From UBA9655 sp964597045 (GTDB lineage: Bacteria; Pseudomonadota; Alphaproteobacteria; UBA9655): DNA of 64,000 bases. A program made the position numbers and the translations under genes. Under the pieces are notes generated by a model. That model did not search any database. It was not told the origin of the DNA and saw only the letters and a list, made by a program, of their open reading frames with translations. Below are positions 26,284 through 34,570 of the stretch, one piece after another. The stretch is from positions 186,001-250,000 of the forward strand of contig CAZQWE010000004.1 in the NCBI GenBank assembly GCA_964597045.1, in the 5' to 3' direction. Numbering within the stretch: the stretch's first letter is position 1; every line of letters starts with the position of its first letter.

Positions 26284-27114
26284 TTAGAGATTATTACTTT
26301 TGATAAAGCTCACAATGAGCTCTTCTTTGGTGGAGATCTTCGTCTTGTTTTTTATATTTTTAAGATAAAATTCTATCGTTTTTGGTGAAAGACTTAAGGC
26401 TCTTCCAATTTCTTTCATACTCTTTCCTAAACTGAGATATTCAAGGCATTCAGTTTCTCTTTTTGATAAAAGTATGAGTTTGTCCTTTGCCTTGATATAC
26501 TTTCTGAAAAGTTGTGTTTCATGAAGGAATGTTTCAATCTTTTTCGATAAAGGGTCTTCTTGTAAATGATCATTATAAAAGGAGGGAAGGGGATCTTTTG
26601 TCATTCCAAAGTTTGTAATTTCATTAAAATTTAAAAGATCAACTGAACTTTGTTTAAAATAATTTATAAAGCGCTCTAAAAGAGGTAGATTTCTTAAGTA
26701 AAACTGTGAAAACAATGGTGAGTTATCATCGGTACCAAAGCAATAGCCGATAATATAATCTGGGATTTCCTTTTCATAAATACAAAATGCATTCCAAAAA
26801 TCATGATGAGCAAGTAGACTAACATTTTCATCTTGCTTGATGTTTTCGTGATTATAAGGAACCAAAAAATAGGTCTTTTTTTCAGGAAATGACAAAGCTT
26901 CTCTAAATATAGGGCTAATTGGTGATTTTTCAAAAAAGTCTTTAAGATATGACTCATGATTAATAAGCTCGATATATCTCCCATCCTTAAAGAGTTTAAA
27001 ATAACAGAAATATTTGATTCCAAGAGAGTGTAAGGGTTCAATGAGGGCATTAAATTGTTCTAACTTAGACGTTTGATATTGATAAGCTAGCATTGTTTCT
27101 TGTAACTGTGACAT
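26284..27114 (-). CDS. LuxR-type transcriptional regulator
   Basis: A 276-residue regulator. The C-terminal 60 residues are a LuxR/FixJ helix-turn-helix: LSKRETECLEYLSLGKSMKEIG, then LSLSPKTIEFYLKNIKNK. The N-terminal ~200 residues are rich in aromatic and charged residues and sit where autoinducer-binding or other sensor domains occur, but I cannot assign a ligand. There is no response-regulator receiver domain and no LuxI nearby, so it is a LuxR solo candidate. A GAGG site precedes the ATG. It is followed on the same strand by the dyad and the F-box-like gene. Confidence 0.82.
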   Translation of the reverse strand: MSQLQETMLAYQYQTSKLEQFNALIEPLHSLGIKYFCYFKLFKDGRYIELINHESYLKDFFEKSPISPIFREALSFPEKKTYFLVPYNHENIKQDENVSLLAHHDFWNAFCIYEKEIPDYIIGYCFGTDDNSPLFSQFYLRNLPLLERFINYFKQSSVDLLNFNEITNFGMTKDPLPSFYNDHLQEDPLSKKIETFLHETQLFRKYIKAKDKLILLSKRETECLEYLSLGKSMKEIGRALSLSPKTIEFYLKNIKNKTKISTKEELIVSFIKSNNL

Positions 27115-27285
27115 ATCATCCTCAGCAATTATTCATATCTTATTTTAATATTGAATCAAGAACGATTTACAACTGTGTCGCAAATCAATGTTCGAATCTC
27201 ACTCTTTCACCAGCATTCAGCTCTTGGGCTACGCTGGCAAGCCACCGCTTGCTTCGCTCTTAACCTTTATGCTAAACCATCTCTC

Positions 27286-27576
27286 ATGGATGATTTTCAC
27301 AAACTCGCAGATCATATAATTGAAGAAGTTGCTGACTTCTTCGAATCTTCATGGCCAAAGGCTGATGTTGATTTGCTTAATGAAACTCTGATGGTTTCCT
27401 TACCTCAAGGAGAGTTTGTCATTAACAAGCATGGAGTTACCTCACAAATATGGGTGGCTTCTCCATTTACGGGAGCTCATCATTTCTCCTATCGAGAAGG
27501 AATCTGGGTATGCACACGAACAGGGAGGGAACTCTTCGATTTCTTTCAGCAGGAACGTAATTCCAATGTTTCGTGA
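27286..27576 (+). CDS. cyaY: Iron-sulfur cluster assembly protein CyaY (frataxin)
   Basis: A 96-residue frataxin homologue that binds iron and tunes the IscS cysteine desulfurase. The N-terminal helix MDDFHKLADHIIEEVADFFE carries the acidic ridge. The beta-sheet segment GEFVINKHG followed by QIWVASP and HF is the frataxin signature. I use the ATG at 27286; an upstream in-frame extension from a TTG at 27151 does not resemble frataxin. The stop overlaps the ABC transporter start by 11 bp, so the two are co-transcribed. Confidence 0.9.
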   Translation: MDDFHKLADHIIEEVADFFESSWPKADVDLLNETLMVSLPQGEFVINKHGVTSQIWVASPFTGAHHFSYREGIWVCTRTGRELFDFFQQERNSNVS

Positions 27577-29323
27577 ACCCTCCTATTTAGACGAAGAAGT
27601 GGATGTAACACGACCTTCAGGAAGAGCCTCTAACATATTGTTCAAAATTATCCCATATATTGGGAGATATCCTCAAATCTTAATACTTTCCATTCTTTCT
27701 GTTTGTATAGCGTCACTTACGGTTCTTGGAGTTGGGGCTTCGCTTCGTTATTTTGTAGATTATGGTTTTGCAGCAGAGTCTTCCTTAGGGCTAACGGGTT
27801 CTGTTATTATTCTTTTTTCAGTTGTTGTTATTATGGCACTTTCAAGTTATGGCAGGTTATATTGGGTTTCACAACTTAGTGAGCGGGTCGTAGTTGACCT
27901 TCGCCAAGAGATCTTTTCTCATTTACTTAAGCAGGATATCTACTTCTTTGAAAAAACAAGTGTTGGTGAAATACAGTCGCGTATGACGACAGATACGACG
28001 CTTCTTCAAATTGTCCTAGGCACTTCCTTTCCTATTGCCCTAAGAAATATTTTAATAATTGCAGGGGGCATCTTATTGTTGTTTTTGACAAGTCCTTATC
28101 TTACAGGGATACTCCTTATTATTATTCCCTTTATGCTGATACCTATTCTCATTTACGGAAAGAGGGTCAAAGAATATTCTAAACTTGCTCAAGCTCAAAC
28201 AGCAAGTGTTTCGGCGTTTCTTGATGAAGCTTTTGGAGCCATTCGTACAGTTTTTGCTTTTTGTCGTGAAACCTACATCTCAAGCTTATTTTCTGAAAAA
28301 GTTGAAAACACCTATGCTGTTTCAATGAAACGTGTTGAATCTCGGGCTCGTTTGACAGCTATGGTGATGGTTCTTATTTTTGGTGGTATTTCCATTATGC
28401 TTTGGATAGGAGGTCAGAATGTTTTAATGGGTTACATGACTCCAGGACAACTTTCGGCTTTTCTCTTTTATGCTGCAGCCGTTGGTGGAGCTTCTGGTTC
28501 ACTCAGTGAAATCCATGGAGATATTATGCGAGCGGCTGGAGGTGTAGAGCGTATATTTGAATTTTTATGTATAAATTCAACCCTTCCAAATTCAGATGCA
28601 AAGCAAGTTCTTTCCCTCCCTTCAAAAGGTCACATACAATTTCTCAATATTAGTTTTGCTTATCCTTCCAGGCCACACTCTCAGGTTCTGAGAGATGTCT
28701 CTTTTGAGGTTCATAAAGGAGAAACAGTGGCCCTAATAGGTCCTTCAGGTGTTGGAAAAACAACCATATTTAACTTGCTTTTGCGCTTTTATGACCCTCA
28801 AAAAGGTCAGATTTTCATTGACGGCATTCCAATTAATAACCTTGAAACCCATTGTTTCAGAAGTATCATTGGTTTAGTTCCTCAAGACCCGATCCTCTTT
28901 TCCACCTCCTTTTTAGAAAATATCCGGTTTAGTAATCTAGATGCGACTGATAAAGAAGTAAAACGTGCTGCTGAAGCTGCATACGTGGCTGATTTTATTG
29001 AGTCTCTTCCTCAAGGATATGAGACACATGTTGGTGAAAAAGGCGTTTCTCTTTCGGGAGGGCAGAGGCAGAGAATTGCAATTGCCCGAGCCATTTTAAA
29101 GAATCCGGCTATTTTACTACTTGATGAGGCGACGAGCGCGCTGGATACAGAAAGCGAAGAAAGAATTCAACTCGCCCTTAATTCTCTTAAACCCAATCGA
29201 ACAACGCTCATCATTGCTCACCGTCAAACAACTATTGAAAAAGCAGATAGAGTTCTTTCTTTTGGAAAAGAATTCATTATTGAGAACAATACAAATATGA
29301 ACTTTTACCTAGGACAAAAGTAG
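27566..29323 (+). CDS. ABC transporter, MsbA/ABCB-type half-exporter
   Basis: A 585-residue fused membrane plus ATPase half-transporter that probably works as a homodimer exporting lipids or hydrophobic compounds. Six membrane helices occupy residues ~30-310. The ATPase domain has Walker A GPSGVGKTT, the Q-loop PQDP, signature LSGGQRQRIAIAR, Walker B ILLLDEATSALD and the IIAHR switch. The ATG at 27566 (MFREPSYLDEE) is preceded by AGGAA and replaces a longer ORF start at 27416 inside cyaY. The substrate is unknown. Confidence 0.93.
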   Translation: MFREPSYLDEEVDVTRPSGRASNILFKIIPYIGRYPQILILSILSVCIASLTVLGVGASLRYFVDYGFAAESSLGLTGSVIILFSVVVIMALSSYGRLYWVSQLSERVVVDLRQEIFSHLLKQDIYFFEKTSVGEIQSRMTTDTTLLQIVLGTSFPIALRNILIIAGGILLLFLTSPYLTGILLIIIPFMLIPILIYGKRVKEYSKLAQAQTASVSAFLDEAFGAIRTVFAFCRETYISSLFSEKVENTYAVSMKRVESRARLTAMVMVLIFGGISIMLWIGGQNVLMGYMTPGQLSAFLFYAAAVGGASGSLSEIHGDIMRAAGGVERIFEFLCINSTLPNSDAKQVLSLPSKGHIQFLNISFAYPSRPHSQVLRDVSFEVHKGETVALIGPSGVGKTTIFNLLLRFYDPQKGQIFIDGIPINNLETHCFRSIIGLVPQDPILFSTSFLENIRFSNLDATDKEVKRAAEAAYVADFIESLPQGYETHVGEKGVSLSGGQRQRIAIARAILKNPAILLLDEATSALDTESEERIQLALNSLKPNRTTLIIAHRQTTIEKADRVLSFGKEFIIENNTNMNFYLGQK

Positions 29324-29336
29324 TTTCCTCAATGAG

Positions 29337-29597
29337 TTAATTAGCTAAGAAAGAGATTTCAGGTTTGTTTATAATACCTGACCTTTCCATCAAATCCTTA
29401 AGCTCCTGAGAATTTACAAATGTTTGGGCCTTTTTCATATCATAAATCTCCATAAGAAGAGTTACGTTACGCTCATTATGAACATGAATTGTTTTTGAAA
29501 TTCCTTTATCTTTACTTATGGTTTCGGTTGTATCAAAGAACGGTTTCAATTTATTATAATCAGCAACTTCTTGCTGAAAGAGCATATAGTGTGACAT
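29337..29597 (-). CDS. Small dimeric alpha/beta-barrel protein, paralogue 3 of 3
   Basis: An 86-residue protein paralogous to the two genes upstream. All share VAD(F/Y), a WK or LK followed by a phenylalanine, a mid-protein L(L)xE(V/I)xD and KA followed by F, and G(V/I)I-x-K-x-E near the end. This pattern resembles ferredoxin-like ABM/'cyclase' dimeric barrels of unknown function. This copy is the most divergent. The ATG at 29597 follows GGAGG. A strong terminator lies between it and the other two, so it has its own promoter or depends on read-through. Confidence 0.7.
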   Translation of the reverse strand: MSHYMLFQQEVADYNKLKPFFDTTETISKDKGISKTIHVHNERNVTLLMEIYDMKKAQTFVNSQELKDLMERSGIINKPEISFLAN

Positions 29598-29666
29598 TAG
29601 TCCTCCCAAGTTATATTCTTTAAGGACATTTCATCTTAAATTGTTTAAGAATCCGTAAATAAAATA

Positions 29667-29699
29667 GGAAAAACTGAATAGGGAGATTTTCCCTATTCA
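29667..29699 (-). terminator. Rho-independent terminator downstream of the paralogue 1-2 pair
   Basis: A perfect 10-bp stem, TGAATAGGGA at 29675-29684 pairing with TCCCTATTCA at 29690-29699 around a 5-base loop. On the minus strand it is followed by G and five T. It lies 11 bp after the stop of the paralogue-2 gene. Confidence 0.85.
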
Positions 29700-29709
29700 C
29701 TGATTTGAA

Positions 29710-29982
29710 CTAGTTTTGTGTTAAGTTGTACACTTCAGCTTTCGTTATAACGCCAGCTTTTTTGCGGATTTCTTTTAGAGCATTTGAAGTCAAAAAGGCA
29801 TTAGCTTTCTTGGCGTCAGTCACTTCGCAGAGCAAACTTAAATCATTCAAATTCGCACTATTTTGCAAAATGCAAATGTATTTTAATCCATTATCTTTTT
29901 CTGCTATTTGTACATGATCGAAGTAGGGCTTCCAGCTTTTAAAATCGGCAACCTTGTAACTTATAAGTATTTTCTGTGTCAT
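29710..29982 (-). CDS. Small dimeric alpha/beta-barrel protein, paralogue 2 of 3
   Basis: A 90-residue cytoplasmic protein (MTQKILISYKVADFKSWKPYF...) with the pattern of the dimeric alpha/beta-barrel ('cyclase'-like) small proteins. It is closest to the gene immediately upstream, from which it is 11 bp away; an AAGGA site precedes its ATG. The two form an operon ending at the 29667-29699 terminator. No catalytic residues can be proposed. Confidence 0.75.
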   Translation of the reverse strand: MTQKILISYKVADFKSWKPYFDHVQIAEKDNGLKYICILQNSANLNDLSLLCEVTDAKKANAFLTSNALKEIRKKAGVITKAEVYNLTQN

Positions 29983-29993
29983 GGACGCATCCT

Positions 29994-30278
29994 TTATCTA
30001 TCTGTTTGCTTTGGATCTAAAAAGTAGAGTTCAGGTTTGCTTATGACTCCAGCTTCCTTCATAAGATCTTGAAGTTCTTTAGATGCTGTAAAAGTCTTTG
30101 CTTTATCAACATCTTTAACTTCAAAAAGGAGTGCTACATCATTCTTATTAGAAGAGTTGCGCAGAATGTTGAGATCCATTATGCCATTTTGAAGACGAAC
30201 ATTCTTATGGGCATAAAAATGATGTTTCCACTTTTCAAAGTCCGCAACTTCATGACGAACGAGTAAATGCTTGCTCAT
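29994..30278 (-). CDS. Small dimeric alpha/beta-barrel protein, paralogue 1 of 3
   Basis: A 94-residue protein (MSKHLLVRHEVADFEKWKHHF...) ending KPELYFLDPKQTDR. It matches the common small family with V-x-D-(F/Y)-x-x-W-K at the N-terminus and G-V-x-x-x-P-E-x-Y-F-L near the C-terminus, often annotated 'cyclase' or dimeric alpha-beta barrel. GGGAG precedes the ATG. It is first in the local operon and divergent from the FadL-like gene. The role is unknown. Confidence 0.75.
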   Translation of the reverse strand: MSKHLLVRHEVADFEKWKHHFYAHKNVRLQNGIMDLNILRNSSNKNDVALLFEVKDVDKAKTFTASKELQDLMKEAGVISKPELYFLDPKQTDR

Positions 30279-30544
30279 AGTTGATCTCCCTATTTAATTT
30301 TCAACTCTAGCATTATAGTTTTAATATATAGTTAACTGCTTTATTTTAACCCTGCGGCATAAATGCAACATTTCTCAAAAAGTGAATCCTCAATTTAGAA
30401 ATGTATATGCTGTGAAACACTAAAAACCTTTTCAACATTCACTTTTTCGGCAAAAGGAAAAGTTAACATTTAGTTAAAATCCTCATTGATTTTTTTAAAG
30501 ATCTATGAGATTTCTTATTCAAACAACAATAACAAGAGGGAAAA

Positions 30545-31729
30545 ATGACAAAAAAACTCAATCAAAACATCATTAAATTATCACTAACAACCGCGCTGTT
30601 TGCTGGAACCATGTTAGCTATTCCAGCTGAAGAAGCTAAAGCCGTTGCCAACCAAGTCTTCACAAGCTATGCATATACAAACCCAGCTGAGCTTGATTAC
30701 ATTGAAAATTTCAAAGCAACATTTGGAAGTTTCCTAGCCAATGCAAAAATTAAATTTAACGGCTCCCAAACCTTGAATGTAAATAATCCGACAGCCAGAT
30801 ATGCTACAGGAAAATCGACTTCAGATATGACTAGGTTCTTTTATTATGGTAATGCTAGTTACCGCTTTGAATCCTTAAAAAGACTCACCATGGGAATCAA
30901 TGTTAGTAATCCTGAAGCCATTTACTTTAAATTTAAGAATGGACCAGCTGCGGGATACGATTCAGAACTATTTGGTAGAGTCTATACATTAAAGTCAAGC
31001 TTCCAAGTTACGGAAAAATTTACAATTGGACTTGGGCTAAGTGCTCTTTGGTTATCGAAAATCAAGGTTAATTCACAGATAGCCCCCGGTCAGCAACTTA
31101 GAAACAAAGGTCATGGTTCAACATTTGGCTGGGAAGGCGGTTTTATCTGGAAATTGCTACAAGGTACACACGTTGGCGCGAGCTATCACTCTAAACTCTT
31201 TGTAAATTCAAAAGGTTATAGCGACTTCATTACTCCAGTTGGGACCAGAACATCTTTTTCATCTATGAATGCTAATTTGCCAGATACGTTTTCTGTAAAC
31301 TGGCTTCAGTTTTTCTCTAAAAACTGGCTAGTCAACTTATCTGCCAAGTATATGCTTTGGAAGAAGGCTTTTGTTGACTTTACAGAAAGAAATACGCCTA
31401 TTGGAACACTTGTGTTTCCTTTGAACTTTAAGAATGCTTGGGTTGGTCAATTCTATACCAGATGGCAATTTCACGACAAGTTTGCTGCATTAGGATTCGT
31501 CGAATATGATCAAAATCCATTACCAAAGCGCTTTAGACCTCTTAACTTCCCTGCAGATAAGCTATGGTTCTTCGGTGTCGGTCTTGAATATATGCCAACA
31601 AAAAATCTATCAACTCAGATATTTTATGGCTATGCAAACTCTAAACCATCGTTTAATACCGTTAACACAATGGGTAATATGAAGATCAATATCAACCTGA
31701 TTGACTTGAGGGTAACCTATAAGTTCTAA
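30545..31729 (+). CDS. Outer-membrane transport protein, FadL/OMPP1/TodX family
   Basis: A 394-residue predicted beta-barrel. The signal peptide ends around AKAVA. The mature N-terminus contains YAYTNPAELDYIENF, where NPAxL is the FadL-family hallmark, and the C-terminus ends in alternating residues and a final Phe (LIDLRVTYKF), as barrels do. FadL proteins pass long-chain fatty acids or other hydrophobic compounds across the outer membrane. AGAGGG precedes the ATG, 266 bp of AT-rich upstream DNA probably holds the promoter, and a strong terminator follows. Confidence 0.85.
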   Translation: MTKKLNQNIIKLSLTTALFAGTMLAIPAEEAKAVANQVFTSYAYTNPAELDYIENFKATFGSFLANAKIKFNGSQTLNVNNPTARYATGKSTSDMTRFFYYGNASYRFESLKRLTMGINVSNPEAIYFKFKNGPAAGYDSELFGRVYTLKSSFQVTEKFTIGLGLSALWLSKIKVNSQIAPGQQLRNKGHGSTFGWEGGFIWKLLQGTHVGASYHSKLFVNSKGYSDFITPVGTRTSFSSMNANLPDTFSVNWLQFFSKNWLVNLSAKYMLWKKAFVDFTERNTPIGTLVFPLNFKNAWVGQFYTRWQFHDKFAALGFVEYDQNPLPKRFRPLNFPADKLWFFGVGLEYMPTKNLSTQIFYGYANSKPSFNTVNTMGNMKININLIDLRVTYKF

Positions 31730-31751
31730 ATTATTTGAGTTATTTTCATCT

Positions 31752-31781
31752 AGCGCCCGAGTAAATCGGGCGCTTTTTTTT
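31752..31781 (+). terminator. Rho-independent terminator of the FadL-like gene
   Basis: A perfect 9-bp GC-rich stem, AGCGCCCGA pairing with TCGGGCGCT around GTAAA, followed by a run of T. It lies 22 bp after the stop codon. Confidence 0.92.
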
Positions 31782-31783
31782 CC

Positions 31784-32725
31784 TTATTTAAAACCTAAGT
31801 CTATATATAAGGTTTGCATTTCAGACGGGAGGGGAGCTGTGAAGGAGATATTCTTTCCACTTGGCAATGGTATTGTTATTGATCTTGCATGAAGAAATAG
31901 TTCAGTACGTCCTAAGGGAAAGGCTGTTTTTCCCCCATACTTACCATCACCTATAATGGGTGTTTTAAGACCTTCAGCACAGTGAACACGGAGTTGGTGG
32001 GTTCTACCCGTCTTTGGTGAGAGCTCAACCCAGCTAATATCATTTCCTAATGATTCCAAAACACGATAATATGTTGTCGCATGAAGCCCATCTTTCTCAT
32101 TCACGTGCACCTTTTCAAAGACAGGATCAGCTTGTTTTGTTAAGGACAAAGATATAAGACCTTCTTTCTTTGGGGGAACACCACAAACAAGTGCCCAATA
32201 TACTTTTGAAACCGTTCTTTCTTTGAACGCTTGCGTTAACCATCTTGCCATTTGAAGTGTCCTTGCAAGAACTAAAACGCCTGAAGTATCCTTATCTAAA
32301 CGATGGACCAATCGGACTTTTTGCTCTTCATAATAGCATTCCATTAAAGAATCGATGGCTTTATATTGTTTTGTTCCTTTTTGAACCGGCACATTTGCGG
32401 GCTTATTAATAACAACGATGTCCTTATCTTCAAAGATAATGAGACTTTTTATCCACTTTCTTTCATTATGAGTCAGAGGCTTTTTTGTTTTAATAGGTAG
32501 CACATCGGCAAGTGCTTGGAATTGTTCTGGAAACGATATGCTTTGGCCTACATCAAGCCGAGCAGATGTTTTTGTTTTTCGTCCATCAACACGAATCTCC
32601 CCTTTACGAACAGCTTTTTCAATTAAAGACTGTTGTAAATGAGGGATCCAGAGGCGAAGGCACCGATCGAGCCGAGCGCCTTTCTCTTCTGTTGTAACAG
32701 CTTTATTAATTAATTCTGTTGCCAT
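31784..32725 (-). CDS. rluC: RluA-family rRNA pseudouridine synthase (RluC-like)
   Basis: A 313-residue enzyme converting specific uridines in 23S rRNA to pseudouridine. An N-terminal S4 RNA-binding domain (ARLDRCLRLWIPHLQQSLI) is followed by the catalytic motif HRLDKDTSGVLVLAR, with its aspartate, and TGRTHQLRVHCA later. I use the ATG at 32725 (MATELINKAV), which overlaps zapE by 20 bp; an ATG at 32737 is also possible. The much longer ORF from 32884 lies inside zapE. Assignment to RluC rather than RluD rests on length and the S4 domain. Confidence 0.88.
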   Translation of the reverse strand: MATELINKAVTTEEKGARLDRCLRLWIPHLQQSLIEKAVRKGEIRVDGRKTKTSARLDVGQSISFPEQFQALADVLPIKTKKPLTHNERKWIKSLIIFEDKDIVVINKPANVPVQKGTKQYKAIDSLMECYYEEQKVRLVHRLDKDTSGVLVLARTLQMARWLTQAFKERTVSKVYWALVCGVPPKKEGLISLSLTKQADPVFEKVHVNEKDGLHATTYYRVLESLGNDISWVELSPKTGRTHQLRVHCAEGLKTPIIGDGKYGGKTAFPLGRTELFLHARSITIPLPSGKNISFTAPLPSEMQTLYIDLGFK

Positions 32726-33785
32726 TTTGCATTTCATATAATCGTGAGATCGTTCGATCGAATGATCCCCCTTGTTGATATAAGTATTCAGGCTCAACAT
32801 CTCCTGCAGCTGCAAGCCATACACCTTTGTCATATAGTATATCAATGAGAATTGTAAAGCGCACGGCTTCATTATGATCCTCAAGAGTCATCTGAGGGAT
32901 TCCCCATAGAATTAATGTATTTATAGAATCAGCGAGAGAAAGGTAGGAAAGCCTACCGCAAGGCTTGGCACAAAGATCTTGAAAATGAGCCCAAGCGACT
33001 CCTCGAGAAAGTCCTTCTAAAGTGAGAGGAGGAGCTTCCTTTTCAAATTCAGTCATTTCCATAGGCGCATTATCTGTAAGCTTGTTCCAAATCAATCTCA
33101 GGTGATTCATTGATGTTTCGTCGCAAGGAGAGAAATAGAGCTTTTGTCCAATGAGTTTTTCTTTCCGGTAATCAATTTCTCCCTTCAAATGGAATACATC
33201 AGTATACTCAGAGAGCAAGGGAATAAAGGGTAAAAAACGATCTCGATGTAAGCCGTTTTCATAAAGATTTAAAGGTGAGGTATTCGAGGTTGCAACAAGG
33301 ATAACACCTTCTTTAAAGAGTCCTTCAAAGAGACGTGACATTAACATGGCATCAGATATGTTTGTCACTTGAAATTCATCCAAACATAAGAGTCTCGATT
33401 CCTGCGAAATTTGTTTGATAAGCTCGGGTAAAGAACCTTCTAGTGTCTGAGTCATTTGATTCAATCTCAAATGAACATCTTTCATAAATTCATGAAAATG
33501 AATTCTTTTTTTTGAAGTACTTTGAACATTATTAAAGAAGAGATCCATGAGCATTGTTTTTCCTCTTCCCACATCACCCCATATATACAATCCCTCTTTA
33601 ATTGTTTTTTTGGAAAATAATGAAAAGGTTTTGCTCTCGGAAAGAGTATTGCTTATTTTCTGGAGCTGATTAATGAGCTCATTTTGATAAAAATTACTTT
33701 CAAGTTTTTTTTCTTCGCATAATGAAGCATATATGTCGCTAAGAGACATTTTTGAAAGAAGATTCGTTTTTTTCTTCAATAACAT
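32706..33785 (-). CDS. zapE: AFG1/ZapE-family ATPase
   Basis: A 359-residue P-loop ATPase. Walker A is GLYIWGDVGRGKTMLMD, Walker B is LLCLDEFQVTNISDAMLMSRLF, and GVILVATSNTSPLNLYENGLHR is the following sensor segment; all are typical of AFG1/ZapE. ZapE associates with the division ring, and eukaryotic AFG1 aids respiratory-complex quality control. The start is either ATG 33785 or 33749, neither with a strong ribosome site. It is divergent from the methyltransferase-like gene at 33811 and coupled to rluC. Confidence 0.9.
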   Translation of the reverse strand: MLLKKKTNLLSKMSLSDIYASLCEEKKLESNFYQNELINQLQKISNTLSESKTFSLFSKKTIKEGLYIWGDVGRGKTMLMDLFFNNVQSTSKKRIHFHEFMKDVHLRLNQMTQTLEGSLPELIKQISQESRLLCLDEFQVTNISDAMLMSRLFEGLFKEGVILVATSNTSPLNLYENGLHRDRFLPFIPLLSEYTDVFHLKGEIDYRKEKLIGQKLYFSPCDETSMNHLRLIWNKLTDNAPMEMTEFEKEAPPLTLEGLSRGVAWAHFQDLCAKPCGRLSYLSLADSINTLILWGIPQMTLEDHNEAVRFTILIDILYDKGVWLAAAGDVEPEYLYQQGGSFDRTISRLYEMQNGNRIN

Positions 33786-33810
33786 AACAAATTATGGTTA
33801 CCTTATGTTT

Positions 33811-34533
33811 ATGAATCTATTTGATCTGCAAGCTTACCAACTTAAACAAAAGAGAGCTCAACAATCATATCACAAACATGCATTTTTGTTTAATCACATT
33901 GGAGATGAGCTTACATCTCGTCTCCAAGATATCAAGAGAAACTTTAAGAATTCATTAAATTTATCACCACACCCCTTAAAAGATATAAACCATCAAAACA
34001 CAACCATGTCAGAAATACTCGATTATAGGGATGACACTTTCGATATGATTGTGAGTTGCTTATCTCTTCAATGGGTTAATAACCTGCCAAAATTCATCAA
34101 TGAAATACAGCGTTGTCTCGTTGCGGATGGACTATTTATGGGGGCACTGCTTGGAGGAAATACCCTATCTGAGTTAAGGGAGAGTCTTTTGAAAGCAGAG
34201 ATATCTTTAAAAGGAGGTGCAAGTCCGAGAGTTTCACCCATGCTACATCCAAGTGATGCCGCAACTTTAATGCAAAAGTCAGGTTTTCTGCTACCAGTCA
34301 TTGATCTGGACCGAATTCATGTAACCTATCCTTCTCTTGACGCTTTAATGAAAGACTTAAGGGGGATGGGAGCTACAAATTGTTTGAGTGATCGTCAACG
34401 ATCATTTACATCTTTCAGCTTATTCCATAAAGCTGAAGCACTATATAAAAATCATTATGGTGATTCAACTGGCCATCTACCAGCCACATTTGAAATCATT
34501 TACTTAACGGGATGGAAAAATCCCCAAGCCTAA
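33811..34533 (+). CDS. NDUFAF5/BioC-type methyltransferase homologue with degenerate SAM site
   Basis: A 240-residue protein. MNLFDLQAYQLKQKRAQQ at the N-terminus, then DDTFDMIVSCLSLQWVNNLP and GLFMGALLGGNTLSELR, are the hallmarks of the alphaproteobacterial/mitochondrial NDUFAF5 methyltransferase family. Where motif I with its glycines should be (xLDLGxxxG), this protein has NLSPHPLKDIN and is about 40-50 residues shorter than usual. It may have lost methyltransferase activity. The start follows family likeness, since longer frames reach into zapE. A hairpin overlaps its stop codon. Confidence 0.75.
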   Translation: MNLFDLQAYQLKQKRAQQSYHKHAFLFNHIGDELTSRLQDIKRNFKNSLNLSPHPLKDINHQNTTMSEILDYRDDTFDMIVSCLSLQWVNNLPKFINEIQRCLVADGLFMGALLGGNTLSELRESLLKAEISLKGGASPRVSPMLHPSDAATLMQKSGFLLPVIDLDRIHVTYPSLDALMKDLRGMGATNCLSDRQRSFTSFSLFHKAEALYKNHYGDSTGHLPATFEIIYLTGWKNPQA

Positions 34534-34545
34534 ACTTGGGGATTT
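34518..34545. terminator. Terminator hairpin overlapping the methyltransferase-like stop codon
   Basis: A perfect 11-bp stem, AAATCCCCAAG pairing with CTTGGGGATTT around the 6-base loop CCTAAA. The TAA stop of the upstream gene lies across the loop. The following sequence is only moderately T-rich (TTCTTTC). It sits between two convergent genes and could serve both. Confidence 0.6.
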
Positions 34546-34570
34546 CACAATTCTTTCTGAGTGTTATATA

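Noticed and set aside
27151..27285. Upstream in-frame extension of cyaY from TTG
   Set aside because: The extra 45 residues do not resemble frataxin, there is no ribosome site, and the usual family N-terminus begins at the ATG at 27286.
32726..32884. Long N-terminal extension of rluC to 32884
   Set aside because: It lies wholly inside zapE in another frame and has no likeness to pseudouridine synthases.
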